From positions 1 through 64,000 of the forward strand of contig CAJQUW010014422.1 of NCBI GenBank assembly GCA_907163375.1: a stretch of DNA of 64,000 nucleotides, read 5' to 3'. Under the pieces are notes generated by a model, which saw only the letters and a program-made list of their open reading frames with translations, ran no database searches and had not been told where the DNA came from. This DNA comes from Prostheceraeus crozeri. Lineage: Eukaryota > Platyhelminthes > Polycladida > Euryleptidae. Made by a program: the position numbers and the translations under genes. How positions within the stretch are numbered: the first letter of the stretch is position 1; each line of letters begins with the position of its first letter. Shown piece after piece: positions 47,736 through 60,574 of the stretch.

Positions 47736-48703
47736 TTTACTGTTGGTACCAAAAAGAAATGCACTCGGGAACTTCACTAAGAAAAGATAGTTTTGTCCCT
47801 GCTCACATAAAATCCAATTTTGTCACTAGTAGTATTAATAATGTTACTAAAAGATGCAACAACGAACATGACTTGAAGAAATCCCTCAATCAGTTGGACA
47901 TAAAATTAAAAAACAACGGGTTCACCCACAATTTCTCTAGAAAATCTAAGTCTAGAAATAAAATAGTCTCGCAGAATACTAGTAACTTAAAATTACGTTT
48001 CATCAATGATCATACAGACAATAAAATTCGTCACTTAATAAAAAAATACGAATTACCCGCGAAGTTGATTAGCACCCCAAACAAATCACTTTATTGTAGT
48101 TTAAAAAATAAAAACAAAAAACTAAAACATGAAGATTGTGACATTTGCACTCGGTTGCCTGCCAAAAACAAATGTACAGACCGTTTCCTAATTTATAAAT
48201 TCACTTGCAAAATTTGCAATCAAATTTATGTTGGCCAAACCTGCAGACCTTTCAAATTCCGCTTCATGGAACATAAACGTGCGATCCAGAAGCAGGACAG
48301 GTCTAGTGCTTTAGGTGAACATTCGCAGCATGGCCTGATATCTATTGATGACTATGACTTAGACATCCTGGAAAAGTGCAGTGACGCGCTAGACACGAGA
48401 CTGTCAGAAGCGAGACACATAAAGATGATTTGTCCCTCACTGAATCGCAAGCATGAACTGACCGTATTTTAAATCCAACTCACCATCACCTATTTTAAGA
48501 CGAGTTTGACTGTCAGTTTGTCCTCTTCACGATCGTCCCTAGACAAAGCGAGAATTCGCGAAACGCGTCGGGACCTTGTAAATTTTCTTTTACTTATAAT
48601 TACAATTATCACGCCGAAAAGCAAGGAGACTTTTTCATCATCAGCCTTCTGGTCTGATCAACAGAATGAACAATCGCCAACTCCTGTTAACGGCTATCCT
48701 CTA
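47736..48703 (+). mobile_element. Penelope-like retroelement, inverted 3' half
   Basis: The plus strand repeats the last 237 codons of the element in reverse orientation (47759-48472): the RT end, zinc-like linker and complete GIY-YIG endonuclease. The 3' non-coding end follows. It joins the truncated 5' end of the minus copy at 47735/47736. It extends 33 bases further (48671-48703) than the left arm before the target duplication. Inverted partial copies fused to a 5'-truncated copy are a known outcome of Penelope-like insertion. Confidence 0.9.
48535..48574 (+). ncRNA. Hammerhead-ribozyme-like motif, second arm
   Basis: Exact inverted copy of 46234-46273, with the same stems and the same departure from the core consensus. 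Transcripts of either strand through the palindrome could contain both copies. Confidence 0.5.
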
Positions 48704-48714
48704 CATGACGATTA
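48704..48714 (+). repeat. Target duplication, right
   Basis: catgacgatta, identical to 46127-46137. Confidence 0.8.
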
Positions 48715-49180
48715 ATTTATCCTTCGGACTCGGGTCACTAGACAAGTCACTGTGAAATCGAATCAATTCATCAATCTTCGAAATAGAAACAAAATCTTAC
48801 CAAATGTTCACAAAATAAACATAAATGAGAAGTGATTAGATAATAAAGCGACCAATCACATCGCTGATAAATAATCATTTCTCCACCGTATTTGCTAAAA
48901 ATTCAAGCAGTAAATCACTTTATTCAAAAAAATGCTCAAGAAAACTGAGCTCATTAAGTATCGGTGAAAGCAACATTTGTTAAGGACAAATTGTTGCATA
49001 TTCAGCAGATTTCCTTATCTATAAACAACCAATCAAATCTTAGAAAACGTCGCACGTAAACATGCTACTTGTAAACCGCACATGTTTGGTGATGGCATGG
49101 CGATGAGTATTTTTGAATACACAGAGAAATGCATGTAATCAAACAAGAAAAGCCGTTCCATTAATCGTTGCACACTGGAC
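48715..49180. other. Intergenic, nothing recognised
   Basis: AT-rich. No gene or element end was recognised. Confidence 0.35.
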
Positions 49181-51060
49181 CATAGAGTAAGCACATTAGG
49201 TAGAGTGGTAACTCTACAGTTATTAAATCCCCAATCGTGTATACTCTTTTGGAAGTCATTAAATGAACTCATGGAGGATGCATGTGGATATTGTTACCCA
49301 AATATCTTTGTTACAAATGTGAGATATTACAAAAATTTGTTGAGGTTTTGAAGAAGGTACGATGGAAATGACTAATCATGACAGAAGGACTTGATATTAT
49401 TTTGTTTAAAGTAAGCCACGCGATGCCTGCTATTGCTTACTTTACTTCTGCTTGCGACAGCCCCATGCTTGACCTCCAAGAGCACAGTGGAAGGATACAT
49501 AGATGGTAGAGTGTCGACTCAAAAAAAGTACCTGTATACAGTGATGGAAAATTTTTTATATTAAAAGATTCGAGCTTTGTGTGGAGGATTATCTCGGTAT
49601 CGGGGTCCTAAGAAATTATTTCGAGCACTTTTGATAATTGTTCCCAAAATTTTACCATTTTAAATACTACCGAGATGATTCCTCTAGGTAAGTGAGCATG
49701 AAACAAGTTGGATTTCAAAGGAATGTATATTTGCAAAGAGCAGACCTAGCTAAAAGGAAATTTAGATGCCGTGAGTGATTCAAAGGACATTTCCATGAGT
49801 CTCGTTCTATATTGGGTTGTCTCATGAAAAAGTGTCGCGATATTTTGCGTGTTTCTTACCTGAATTTTTTATATTTCTTATTCATTGGAAGCAATAGCAG
49901 ACGTGCATTCGAGTTGCTCATAACGTTACATGATTAGGAACTCTGCCTAATGCTCGGTCATGACAAGGACAATCTAGTATGAACAAATATCATTTCTTCT
50001 GCTGTTTGCCATCTGGGTCAAGTCATCATTCCGTTTGTAGTTTCTCTTAATATTCTGTTACTAATTGTGTTTGTCTCTCCACCATTTTTCGCTTGAAGCA
50101 ACTCCGTGTGTATCGCCCTTGAGTTCAGTGTAGATAAATTTGCAGCGGTTACTCCTTTGGCGGAGGGCATGAACCATGGCGGCCTGACCGCGCTCACCAC
50201 TGATTTTCCTTACAGTACTGTACTCTATTGCTCAAGATGTTGTATTTTTAAAGCATGATAACACACACGCAAAACTTGCCCACTGGCTAGAGCCATAGAA
50301 TCACAGCAGTCAAAGACATTGATTTTAATAAATTAACTTGAAAATAGTAAATCGGTCCACTTCACTATTGGTTTTTCTAGATTCCGAAACATGATTTGGT
50401 GAATCAAATAAATCACAATGCCAGCCCGCGCCACCGGTAGAGTAAATTTAATCAAAAACTTGAAAATACCAGCCACAGGCAAGGCAATAAAATGTTGACT
50501 TTTTTCATGAAGACTAGAGATTTTAGAAGAGTCAAGTGTGTTACAAGATGAATTAGTGCCAGCGGATATGGCGTCCCTTCAGACCCTTTGATATGCATCC
50601 ATTCTATTTATTTCATGAATTTCCGGGGTAGCGAATTCAGAAACTTCTAGGAGGGAAAAACTTGCATGATGCGAAGCTCCATCGCGTAGAAGATATCTAG
50701 CCTAACGCCCTGCAATAATATGCCATTATAAAGCGGAGTGTGATCGAGCGTTTTTATTCTGTACTCTTTTCATCTGGGTTAATTTCCCGCTTGAATGTTG
50801 TTATTAGCAAATATTCATTCCTTTTGATATTCCAAGTGTGTGGCATTACTACTTTTCACTAGAGGAGTCATCTCGGTAGTATATAAAATTGGCAGAATAA
50901 TCGCTCGAAAATTTTTAGAGATCTGATCACACAATAATTGTTTTTGGAGACCACCCGGGAGAAAGTGTTAATATCCATGTTAAGACAAACTGAATCTTTT
51001 GATATTAAATCATTTTCACTGTATTGCAGATACCTTTTGTTGATTGTGTGTCGGACGTCT
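49181..51060 (+). mobile_element. CATAGAGTA family element, long mosaic copy
   Basis: It starts with CATAGAGTAAGCACATTAGG, like the element at 52377, and stays collinear with it in blocks. Shared words are TTATTAAATCCCCAAT near 49215, the CCACTGGC-to-TCGGTCCAC part at 50280-50360, and ACTGAATCTTTTGATAT near 50990. At 49498-49580 the right-end sequence of the same family appears inverted (TAGAGTGTCGACTCAAAAAA), so another copy is nested. A foldback repeat also lies at 49583-49690. The right terminus and target duplication were not found. Confidence 0.5.
49583..49690. repeat. Foldback MITE
   Basis: GGAGGATTATCTCGGTA at the left and the complement of TAGAGGAATCATCTCGGTAG at the right form an inverted pair about 108 bp apart. 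A related single end (TAGAGGAGTCATCTCGGTAG) lies at 50862-50881. Confidence 0.5.
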
Positions 51061-52328
51061 CGCCTTCTCTTATTACAGACTGGACTTACGTGTTGTGGAT
51101 CGGAAAAATTGGGAATTTTTGTCATTTCGTTTGTTCTTATTTCAAATGCATGGTCCAGCATGATCAGATAAGAATATTCTGTACCGGGAACGAGGGTCGA
51201 TATGATGGAGCCTTCACACAGAATGATGTAGCCTTATGTGATGTACACCCTTGCACATTGCTGTACATTTGGATGCGCTGAGTCGTACACCCAGCAAATG
51301 AAGTGATGGATGACGCCTACTTTATCTTTATATCATTTTATCTCAACATTGCAATATTTAGTTTTTGGTCCAAAAAATGTCTGATTGCTTTAAAACGCTG
51401 AATATTATGCAAATTGTTTTACAAAAATTGCATGTCGCACAGTTGTTATCTGGGTCGCAACTCGCTCGAGTTCATTTAATGAAATCGAAACTGAGCGCAC
51501 TTTGGGGTCTCAATTAATTGAGAATATCTTTGTATGAAGAAATGGAAACTGGGCCTATGGCCTCGCCGTCTTTCTGACCGGCTCTTGTCGATCTTTTACA
51601 ATGAATAAATTAGCCAAGATTTTTCAAGGAGCAGTGATTCATTTACTGACTTCTTGTTCCAATAGAAGAGTTGTCATCGTCATGCATACTGCTATGGCAC
51701 AGTGCTTTATGTGCATGTGCAGATATTCGATTTAATCAAATCATTGCCTTTCACTTTCTATAGTTATTTCATTTATGTTTAAATGCATCTTTAGACGAAG
51801 CTTCTTGAGTAATTTTCAGTAACTTTAAAAATCACAAACTCACAAAATGGTTATTATTTTGCCACACAGAGCTTCGCCGGCGCTATTTCCGTTCAAAGTT
51901 ATTTACAAATTGGCACCAACAAAGAATGAATAATTAAAGTCTAATCATGCTTGTAATCGAGCCAAACAGCAACTATTATCACCATAGAATAATAATGTCA
52001 CGTTTTAGACAAATTAAGTAGGCGTATTCTTCACTTAAATACATGTATTTTGAATGATTTTCTCCTTTTCAGTGTGTAGGCTAGCTTAATCGCTTCATTT
52101 CTTTAAAGCATATAGTTATCGATACATGATTTCTGAGATTATCGAACATTGCCATAGTGATCGATTTCTGAGGTTATCGCGTTAGTGATTTAATTTCTTA
52201 TTTTGAGATTTGAAAATTAGAATGAAATGTTGAAAAGTTTTGGGAACTTCCACTGCTGATCGATTTTGTTTATTTCGCTTCCTTTACATAGATGGGCAGC
52301 ACATCTAATCAATTGATCGATATTCGTG
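51061..52328. other. Intergenic, nothing recognised
   Basis: No gene or element end was recognised. Confidence 0.4.
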
Positions 52329-52336
52329 CTGCAGGC

Positions 52337-52988
52337 CATAGAGTCCTACTGTATGATTTCGACGCATGGTTCAATGCATAGAGTAAATATATATTAGGTA
52401 GAGTGGTGACTCCGCATTTATTAAATCCCCAATGTGTATACACTTTCGAATATTAAATGAACTCAAAGGAGATACAGTCGGAATTGTCTCCAAATGTGAG
52501 ATATGCGCATTTATGCAGTTTTGAAGAAATTACAGCGGAATTGATTGATCATGATAGCATACAGCAGAAGGAAATTATAGAATTTTACAGATCCCCCACG
52601 TCATGACAGCCTTGATTATGTAATGGTAACTCGATGACCAGCGCTATTGCTTTCTTGCTGAACCTCACGAGAATCTTCTTAAGCGTGATCAGGCAACAGC
52701 TGCCACTGGCATGGCAAAATCACAGATTCAAAGACAATTATTTCAATTAACTTTGAAAGATGTAAATGGGTCCACATCAATTTTGACTTTTAGAACTGCT
52801 CAAATATTTTTTTGGACCACGGGAACGTAATCTCCACAAAAAACTGAATCTTTTGATATAAACATTTTCACTGTATACAGATACTTTTTTGAGTGGACAC
52901 TCTACCTATATATCCCTACTCTATGGTTCAATGTGTCCCATGTGAGGCACATTAAACACCCATTGAGTAGGTGTATCCCTACTCTATG
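52337..52988. mobile_element. Small CATAGAGT-type MITE, split by another copy
   Basis: The left part is CATAGAGTCCTACTG and the right part is the complement of CATAGAGTAGGGATACACCT. A perfect 8-bp duplication, ctgcaggc, stands on both sides (52329-52336, 52989-52996). Without the inner insertion only about 95 bp remain. Terminal sequence and duplication length point to a hAT-like family shared with the inner element. Confidence 0.75.
52377..52925 (+). mobile_element. CATAGAGTA family element, nested copy
   Basis: The ends are CATAGAGTAAATATATATTA and the complement of CATAGAGTAGGGATATATAG, each followed by GGTAGAGTG. A perfect 8-bp duplication, gttcaatg, flanks it (52369-52376, 52926-52933). 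The element has 549 bp and no transposase. It sits inside the smaller element at 52337-52988, so it is the younger of the two. Confidence 0.8.
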
Positions 52989-53554
52989 CTGCAGGCTATT
53001 ACATAAATTAGAAACAAGATTCCCTGGTGTCTACATCGCTAAGTTGGAGTAAAAGCGATTATATTTCTTAAATTTGGCCTACGAATGATGTTGATATAGC
53101 TGCCGAATGTCTGACTTGGACATTGACATGTTTCACATTTAGGTCGATGTATGTTAGATATTCGCTACCATTCACACTAATGCACACTGAATGATAAGTG
53201 CTGCGAAAGCACAAGTTCAGGACAATATATACGCATTAGGCAATATAATCGCTGTCTCAACGGATGAGCAGGCTACACAGAATTGTGCAGTGTGCCAGGG
53301 ATCGTGCCTCTCGTGGTTCTCGCTTCATGTGCCACTTTCGCACTTCACAATACGCTTGCTTTAGTCGTGAATTACGGTTTGCAGTGTATTATTCTTAGCT
53401 CACCACAGGATAGGTCTGTTAAAGTGCAGTAGCACATTCCCTCACGAGTCTGACAGGGAGTGTAAACGCGGCTATATGTAACTAATACATGTACAACTCG
53501 CTATCAGAAGCTGAATCGCACCTAAGATTCCAATTTCGCTCAAGATGTGTAGAT

Positions 53555-54200
53555 CAAAGATCGGCAATGATAAAATGATATCATTTTTTTCTGAGGAAAA
53601 ATGATATCAAATGATATCAAAAAATTTCAAAGACAGGCTGTCGGTCTATCACACAAATTGTCAAACAACTCATTGGTAACAATGCCTTGATTTTTTTGAA
53701 GTTTTTGCTATCTAAATATTTTTAAGAAAGCGTTTTTAATATTTAAATACTTGTTAAATATTTTCATCATTTTTTCGCAACCAACTGCATATTGTAGGCG
53801 TATTTGCAATTCGAGTATATAAAGCTTAGATCAAAACTTGTCATGTCTGGGTCATAGGCCCTGCCTAACTTTTGATATACAAGAAGCTCAATTTGTATGA
53901 CTAAACTGCTTTCTTCGGTCTTCCATTACTTGGAATCTATCGATGCTGCATGCAATCTGATTTAAAATTTCATTGCTAAGAGCAGTAAAAGTAGCATGAT
54001 AGCAGTGGAAATCGAAAAGTTTGAATGACTGGATCTACTCGTATTTACGGTGTAGGCCTACATATAAATCCATAAAAATGGTATATTTTCGCAATAAAAA
54101 TACATTGATATAAAGTGATATCATTTTATGTCATCTTTTGAAATTCGCAAAATGATACATTTATATATCATTTTAAAAATAAAACGATATAACTGCCGAG
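53555..54200 (+). mobile_element. hAT-like non-autonomous element, copy 3
   Basis: It begins CAAAGATCGGCAATGATAAA and is collinear with copy 2 (13450-14387). Shared words are ACACAAATTGTCAAACAACT, CTTTTGATATACAAGAAGCT and TTCATTGCTAAGAGCAG. The right end is eroded (AACTGCCGAG) and no target duplication could be read. It lacks the palindromic insert of copy 2. Confidence 0.7.
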
Positions 54201-56211
54201 AGAGGGAGAAAGAGAGATACGTTTATTGAATCAATAATGTGAATCAAAATGTATACATGTTACATAGAGTTCAAAGCAAGTTATATGAAAGAAAAGTAAA
54301 GTACCCAAAAGTTAGTCACAGAAAGTGAGGGACTGAATAATGCACATGTGCGGCAAAAAGGCATCGCGTCGGGTGGTAGTCCTACAGAAAGGCACTGATG
54401 CTCGACCAGAAGGAAGAGTGGAAGGAGACAAGTATGCAATTATAGGTGTAGATGCACATTAGAATAATTTCCAGCATAATAAAGCTGAAAAATGCAAAGT
54501 TCAAATTCAGAATATGACAATTAATCAAAGGCAAATGTGATCAATGCCTCATAATCGATGATAAATAAACTCCATGCGGTCGACTTCAGAACGAACTCCA
54601 CTTTGTATATGTTTTATTCATTCAACAATATAGTTTATCATTTGCAATAAACATGCGCCAGATTTTTCAAAATGTCTTTCCTAACGTACGGTACATTCTC
54701 TGTACTGCACAATAATGCGGTTTCTTGATTCTACGAATCTTTGACTCAGTCGATAAGCAACCTGCAAGTTGAGTTAGCAAACAAATAATTCCTACAAGAC
54801 ATGATTCATCTACTTTCAACTTTATGAGCGTTTACTGGTTTTGAGCATTTCTTTCTATAGTTCGAATCAAGGAAGAGTAACAAAAAGCAGTTGCCGCCTG
54901 CGATAGAGCTCTGATCGGTTCGACATTCCGTAACCACATGTTCCTGAAAAGCAATCTATATTTGCAAACAGCATAAACCGATAAGATTCGTCGAATCTTT
55001 AATTAAAAGTTTTGAATTACCGTGGCATGAAAACCCTCAGTTCTCCTAGATAAACATCCCTATTGACTAAATCGCGATTGGAACTCTTAGGGAAACAATT
55101 CGCTTTCTTATTGTGACATAGGTTTAGACAGCTTAGAGGTTTTCATGTCAGCTGTTGAGCTTTATGACAATTCAATCGAGGACTACGCATTTTTTTCCGT
55201 ATTTTAGTAATCGATTATCTTCAATACATTCAATACGATAGACAACCTAGTTCTGTTCAGCGATTTACAAACTCTTCGAGCAGACTTCTTGACTATGAAA
55301 CTGAAGATGCAGTCCAACGAGCGGACCAGTTAAATGAGGATGATGCTCACTAGGAATTTGGATAGAAACGCAGCATGCAATGGAAGGAAGCTGAAGAAAG
55401 ACTGAAAGAGGTTTGTTTTCAAGACCCATCGCGAATGACGAATTTATCGTTTGATGAATTTAGCTAAAAGCCTCATTGAAGTAGATAACAATTGAATACT
55501 GTAGAAGTTTGATATCTTGCATTTATGTGGCGGCAATTTCAAACAAACGCTCTAATGTCTAATTATTTGCCAAGTCAGTTTTGGAAGTTTCGGGGAGCAA
55601 ATGGCAGGCTACAGCCTTGAAAAAGAATTTTAAATGAAATGACATCGCATTGTTTCGCATTGTTATTCCATGGAATGCACAGCAGGCTTAGTCATCGACA
55701 ACAATTATCCAATTTTTTATTGCTGAATTGCGGATATCAAGATTGGTTGACGGAGTCATAGTTGAAGTGTTTAGTGTACTGGATGCATGAGCATAGCAAA
55801 AAATTCACCGATAAAAGAAGGAGCTATCATTGGTCATAAACTTCACATTCAAGCGATAAAGTAACGAGCACTCTCAAGGAAAATAATTGAAAACCTTTTT
55901 CATTTTCAGATCACCGAAATAGTTGCTGGAATTTGTAGATTAATCGAGAAATGACATGGTATATGGTGATGAGATTTTTTATGTAGCACATTTTCTAAGG
56001 TAAGCAATTGTTGACCTCCCAGGAAAAAGAAACCTATTGGTCTCCAAATTTAAAAAAGTTAAATTTATGTTCGTGGAACTGCGACGGGTCTTCGACATCC
56101 TTCGCCTTCTGAGGTTGTTGGTGAACAACATTGTTAACATATTACATCATTTTGTGCATCGAAATCATAAAATGATGTCTTATTCATTTTAAAGAAATTT
56201 TTGTTTCGATG
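54201..56211. other. Intergenic, nothing recognised
   Basis: Near 54200-54240 the minus strand reads CAATAAACGTATCTCTCTTT and a CT-rich tail, like a LINE 3' end, but no coding part was recognised behind it. Otherwise no gene or element was seen. Confidence 0.35.
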
Positions 56212-59200
56212 TAATCTGGCACCTCCTAAAGCGGAAGAAATCTGCATCCTAAAGCGCCACACACTAAAATTTCAGAAGGCTAAGTTGAATTAGTAGGCTA
56301 GCATACTGAAGAGAACAATAACCCTTAGACGTAAGCTTCTGCATAGAGGAGAGCGTGAGTCATTGCTTGCCAGACAGGAGGAACGCTGTCGCATAACAAT
56401 AGCTGCTATTGAGGACATCATAAGTTCACGTTGCTGTATGTACGTGAATCATTCTCCGCTTCATCTCTCCGAGGCTATGTTGCTGGCTTTGACTTCGAGT
56501 GGCAATTGACTTTCTGTCAGTAATATTGCAATAAATTGTTTAGTGAAATTATCTGTTGAAGTTGTGCAGTTGTAAATTGCAAATATATGGGTATCATGAT
56601 GTCATGTCAGGAGAATACATCTTTCCCATCAACGTGATCGAAATACTGGATAAATGGAAAAGAAATACAATAAGACTTGAAGCCAAATGGCCAAAAATCT
56701 GCATTTCCACATTTCTCGTGATAGTCAATCGTGACAGATATACTGATCAATCTGGTTCATCAACTAACGGCAGCTCTGAAAAATGAGGTGAGTTTCCTGT
56801 TGCTCTGATAGCCTATTCGAAAGAGTTGTAATGCATGCATGCTGTATACCACTAATGTAAATCGAGTCAGCGACTTTTGTAGTTAAAATGCCACTTTTCA
56901 TAACGGACTTAATTACTTTTGCGGATAATGGAAATTATAAATTTCAAAAAGCTGTAAATTTTCGAGGTAGGCAGACATTGTATTTTTCAATTTCATGCAT
57001 TCATGCGCGTTATGTGCTCGGTGAAGCATCTGAGAAGCAAATGCGCACTCATAGAAACTGCGCAAAGTACTCATCTGTTACAAGTGGCGCGTCCAATAAG
57101 GTTTCCGAACGAAGGTAGAAAAATAGTAGATGCACGCATGTGAGGGGTTAATTGAATTGGCATATCAAGTTTAGGATTCAATGCAAAGTTCTAAATGCTT
57201 TGATGTACACATATATCATTTATGTGTTGTCAATTATATTCAGAATATTCGAAAATTCAATGAATTTTAATAGAAATACAACAATCAATTCTGTATTTAG
57301 TTTATTGGAGGCACACATTAGTTGAATGTAACCATTTATCACCAACTGTCATGTTAATCTATAGTCGGATAATAGTATAGACATCGAAAAAATGCAATAG
57401 ACGACACTGAAGGACATTCGTTTCCATTATGTAGTAGAAGAATTGTGTTCAGGCTTTCCTGATTCATACATTTAAGAATAAACATCTTTGTAAACATATG
57501 CTTAAAATTTCGCATTCAATCTTTTAAACGTTTTTATCTAATCTATTAAAATTCTGCTGCCATATTGTTGTGAACTCGCTTAAAAGATATTCATCAAAAT
57601 ATATGAAATTCAGGATGTTGAACTATGGGCCAACAGACTACTGACAATTAAAAATTCTATACTTCGGATCTTCTGCCAATAAATATCCTTCTGTCACTAT
57701 TCAAATATCCGCGGTTTTTCTACAATGTCCAGACACTATTGGATGCAAACGTATTTTTAATGTGCGGCGTTAAATGCTATAAATATTCAGTCCATCATGT
57801 TGGCTACTTTTAAAAGTAGATCCATTTTAGCAGTGAAAGTATCTTTCATACTCTATTCATATTAGTCATTATTATTAAGTTCTCAACGTAGCATGATATC
57901 AAGGCAAAAGTAGACTCCAGCACAAATAGGAAAGACTAAACAGTCATCAACACAAAAAGAGAAGATTGATTAATTAATATAGAATGTTTCTATTCTGTAA
58001 AAATGCATGATAAGGTAATTCTGATAGCAAGAAAATGTCCACCTATTGAATAGAACTTTTTTATTCTTTTTCATAAAATTATCTCATGATATTTCCATTT
58101 TTTAATTTTTATAAAATTTCTAACGACGATCTTGGGCCATATAAGCCATGCCAGTTATTATTTTTGAAGTCAACTTAGTTCATGCATGTTTGGTAGAGAC
58201 CTGTGACACTCACATTGTTTTCATCTGATTAATAAGTACGGCTACTTGCTGTCGACACATAGAAGTTTGCAGGACAGTGCATGCTGTCTGAAGTGGAGAG
58301 TCAATAAGAAACATATGCAGTATTGCATTAGAACTTCAAACGAAAGTTAGTACCTGTGAATATGGATTATTAGCATAATATGTGCTATTTTTTGGAGATA
58401 TGAAGCTCGTGAATTTCCATAATCTGTAGAACATCGAATAACTTAAGAAAGGAGACAATTTTCTGCAACAAGAGGTTTCAATCATTTTATCAAAGCACAT
58501 TTGTATGTATTCAATTCAGCATTGATAAATTATATTATCTGGGCGCATATCAAAATAGATAGCGCAATAAAAATAATTAAAAAATACGACATGCTCTATG
58601 TATGCATGATTATAAGAAATTCTATTTTTTTCAATTATCTGTCAAATCAAAAGCTTCGAATTTTTGAAGAAATCATAATTTGTTCAGCCTGCTGCATGTA
58701 ACATGTAGATCTGACGTCCTTGTATCCTAAAGTTAACTATTTTTTTTCCTTTCACTCCATAGTTCCTAACTAAAATTCCTTTTTCTTTTCAGCAATCATT
58801 TCGACTGGAATATCAGTGAATACTAATATATGGTGTCCAAATATTATATATGTGCTTTAACGGATGCAGCATCTATGCCATCACGGTACATGCAGTCTTG
58901 TTTCTAACATATAATCTCCAACGCAATCGACAGTATTTGGCCACCGGAGAAACTGCTGGAAGGACTTCTTCGTGTGCGTCACATCTTCACCAAGATCAGT
59001 GCACAACTAAGTGAATTTTATACTTTGAATTCTTTGGTTTCCATCTTTCTATAATAATTCTTTGATGATTTCCATGATGTTTTAGAGCTGCAATATCTGT
59101 TAGTTTAGATCGTAATTTACTTGAACAATAATAAGATTGATTAGCATATCTAGCACTTGATTGTTATTCGATATTCGCATCTTGAGACTCTATTTGTTAC

Positions 59201-59842
59201 TCTATCTTTATTGCAACTGTTTGATCTACGATTTCATACATGCTTTTATCCACATAATTCTATAATAAATACCCTGCATGTTTCTGACATTTTTTACTGT
59301 TCCGACACTATATTATGTGGCATTTGTATTTTTTTCACCGAAAATTGCGTGGTCAGGCCAAAATTTTCATTGTACATGTATACATGAGATTTCGTTGCAT
59401 CTGTTACATAAATAGACCTGTGATTGTATTCATTTTGGTACTGGGTGTCAATTTTATAAATTTCAAGTGAATTTCAGTAAAGTTTGTTTTATGTATTCGA
59501 ATTGTACAACACTAATGTCATGTTCTCTTGCATTACAGTATTACAGGGTTAGAGGTTTCATATTTCTTTAGAGGGTTGTTTGTAAAGCAAGAAATACATA
59601 TTGAATGAATATAATGAGAGCTTTGTCTGCAATAAATCTCAATGCGTAACCCGTCTATTGCTGAATATAGATAGTAGTGTGCATTGTCATAAGGGAAAAG
59701 TAGAATATGGCATTGAAAAAATGTTTTAGGAGGTGAGAGGCTAGCCTTCTAAAAGGCGCATGCTTTAGGATTTTTTTATTAGTTACGAATAGTGTCTTGC
59801 TTTAGGAGGTGATTCAGCTCGCTTTAGGAGGTGCTGGTTTAC
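56212..59842. mobile_element. Possible large TIR element with CCTAAAGC repeats
   Basis: The left end reads GGCACCTCCTAAAGCGGAAG and then CATCCTAAAGCG. The right end, in complement, reads CAGCACCTCCTAAAGCGAGC and then CACCTCCTAAAGC, with another CACCTCCTAAAA near 59735. The inverted ends, about 50 bp and imperfect, carry the same subterminal repeats. No target duplication was found and no transposase was recognised in the 3.6 kb between. Frames at 56556-56786, 56888-57118 and 58501-58701 have no known domain. Two separate small elements remain an alternative. Confidence 0.4.
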
Positions 59843-60574
59843 AGTGTAGTCACAATGAGGCAGACATGAAGATATTTATATTCAAAATTTAGGTTCAGAA
59901 GTTATTGCATTAATTAAACACTCAGAAGATCTGTTTTGGATCATTTATGTTAATGCTCATGTTAATTAATACAGGTGTGATTGTGTTCAAAACATGTTTT
60001 TGGAAATGCTTTAAAACAACATATTATGCATTTCTAATTTTATTTAACTTCTTGCTTTTTTAATTATTTTGTTATTCCATAATTTTCTTCTCAATTAAGC
60101 AACCTGATAAATGCTTCGGCAGCGTCAAAGCTGTTTTGATGTGTGAAACAAATCACCTGTGTAATCAATGTCGATAATATGTCATTTTGTTAGCTTACTG
60201 AGTCACATGTTTATATCATACTACTTATTTTGCTGACAGCTACTCAATTTCTTCAAAGCATTCTAAACGCTCGCCTCTCTAGCAGGCTGAGGAAAGGTAG
60301 CAGCTTAACTGGTTCACCTGTATTAACAATAATAGAATAGAACAACAGCAGAAGAAGAATTTACCCATCAACAATGCTCTTAAATTACTGGGTTCTAAAT
60401 TATATTTTGAAATCATAGTGTATTTAAAAAAGTGTGATTGAATATACATGCTGAAATCCACGGCTATCAAAAATTATATTTTGAAACAAGTATGTTCGAA
60501 CATGCTAAGTATGTTAAATATGTACATGTTTAATTTGAATCCTAATAATTTATGTAGTTGATTGGATTTACTCT
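59843..60574. other. Intergenic, nothing recognised
   Basis: AT-rich. It may include upstream decayed parts of the LINE at 60575, but no motif was seen. Confidence 0.35.

Noticed and set aside
48506-48715. 69-codon frame after the right Penelope-like arm
   Set aside because: It lies in the element's 3' non-coding end and crosses the target duplication.
54195-54250. CT-rich tail with AATAAA on the minus strand, possible LINE 3' end
   Set aside because: No LINE coding motif was found upstream on that strand; noted only as a possibility.
56556-56786. 76-codon frame ending just before a GTGAGT, possible first exon
   Set aside because: The stop codon precedes the donor, and no partner exon or domain was found.
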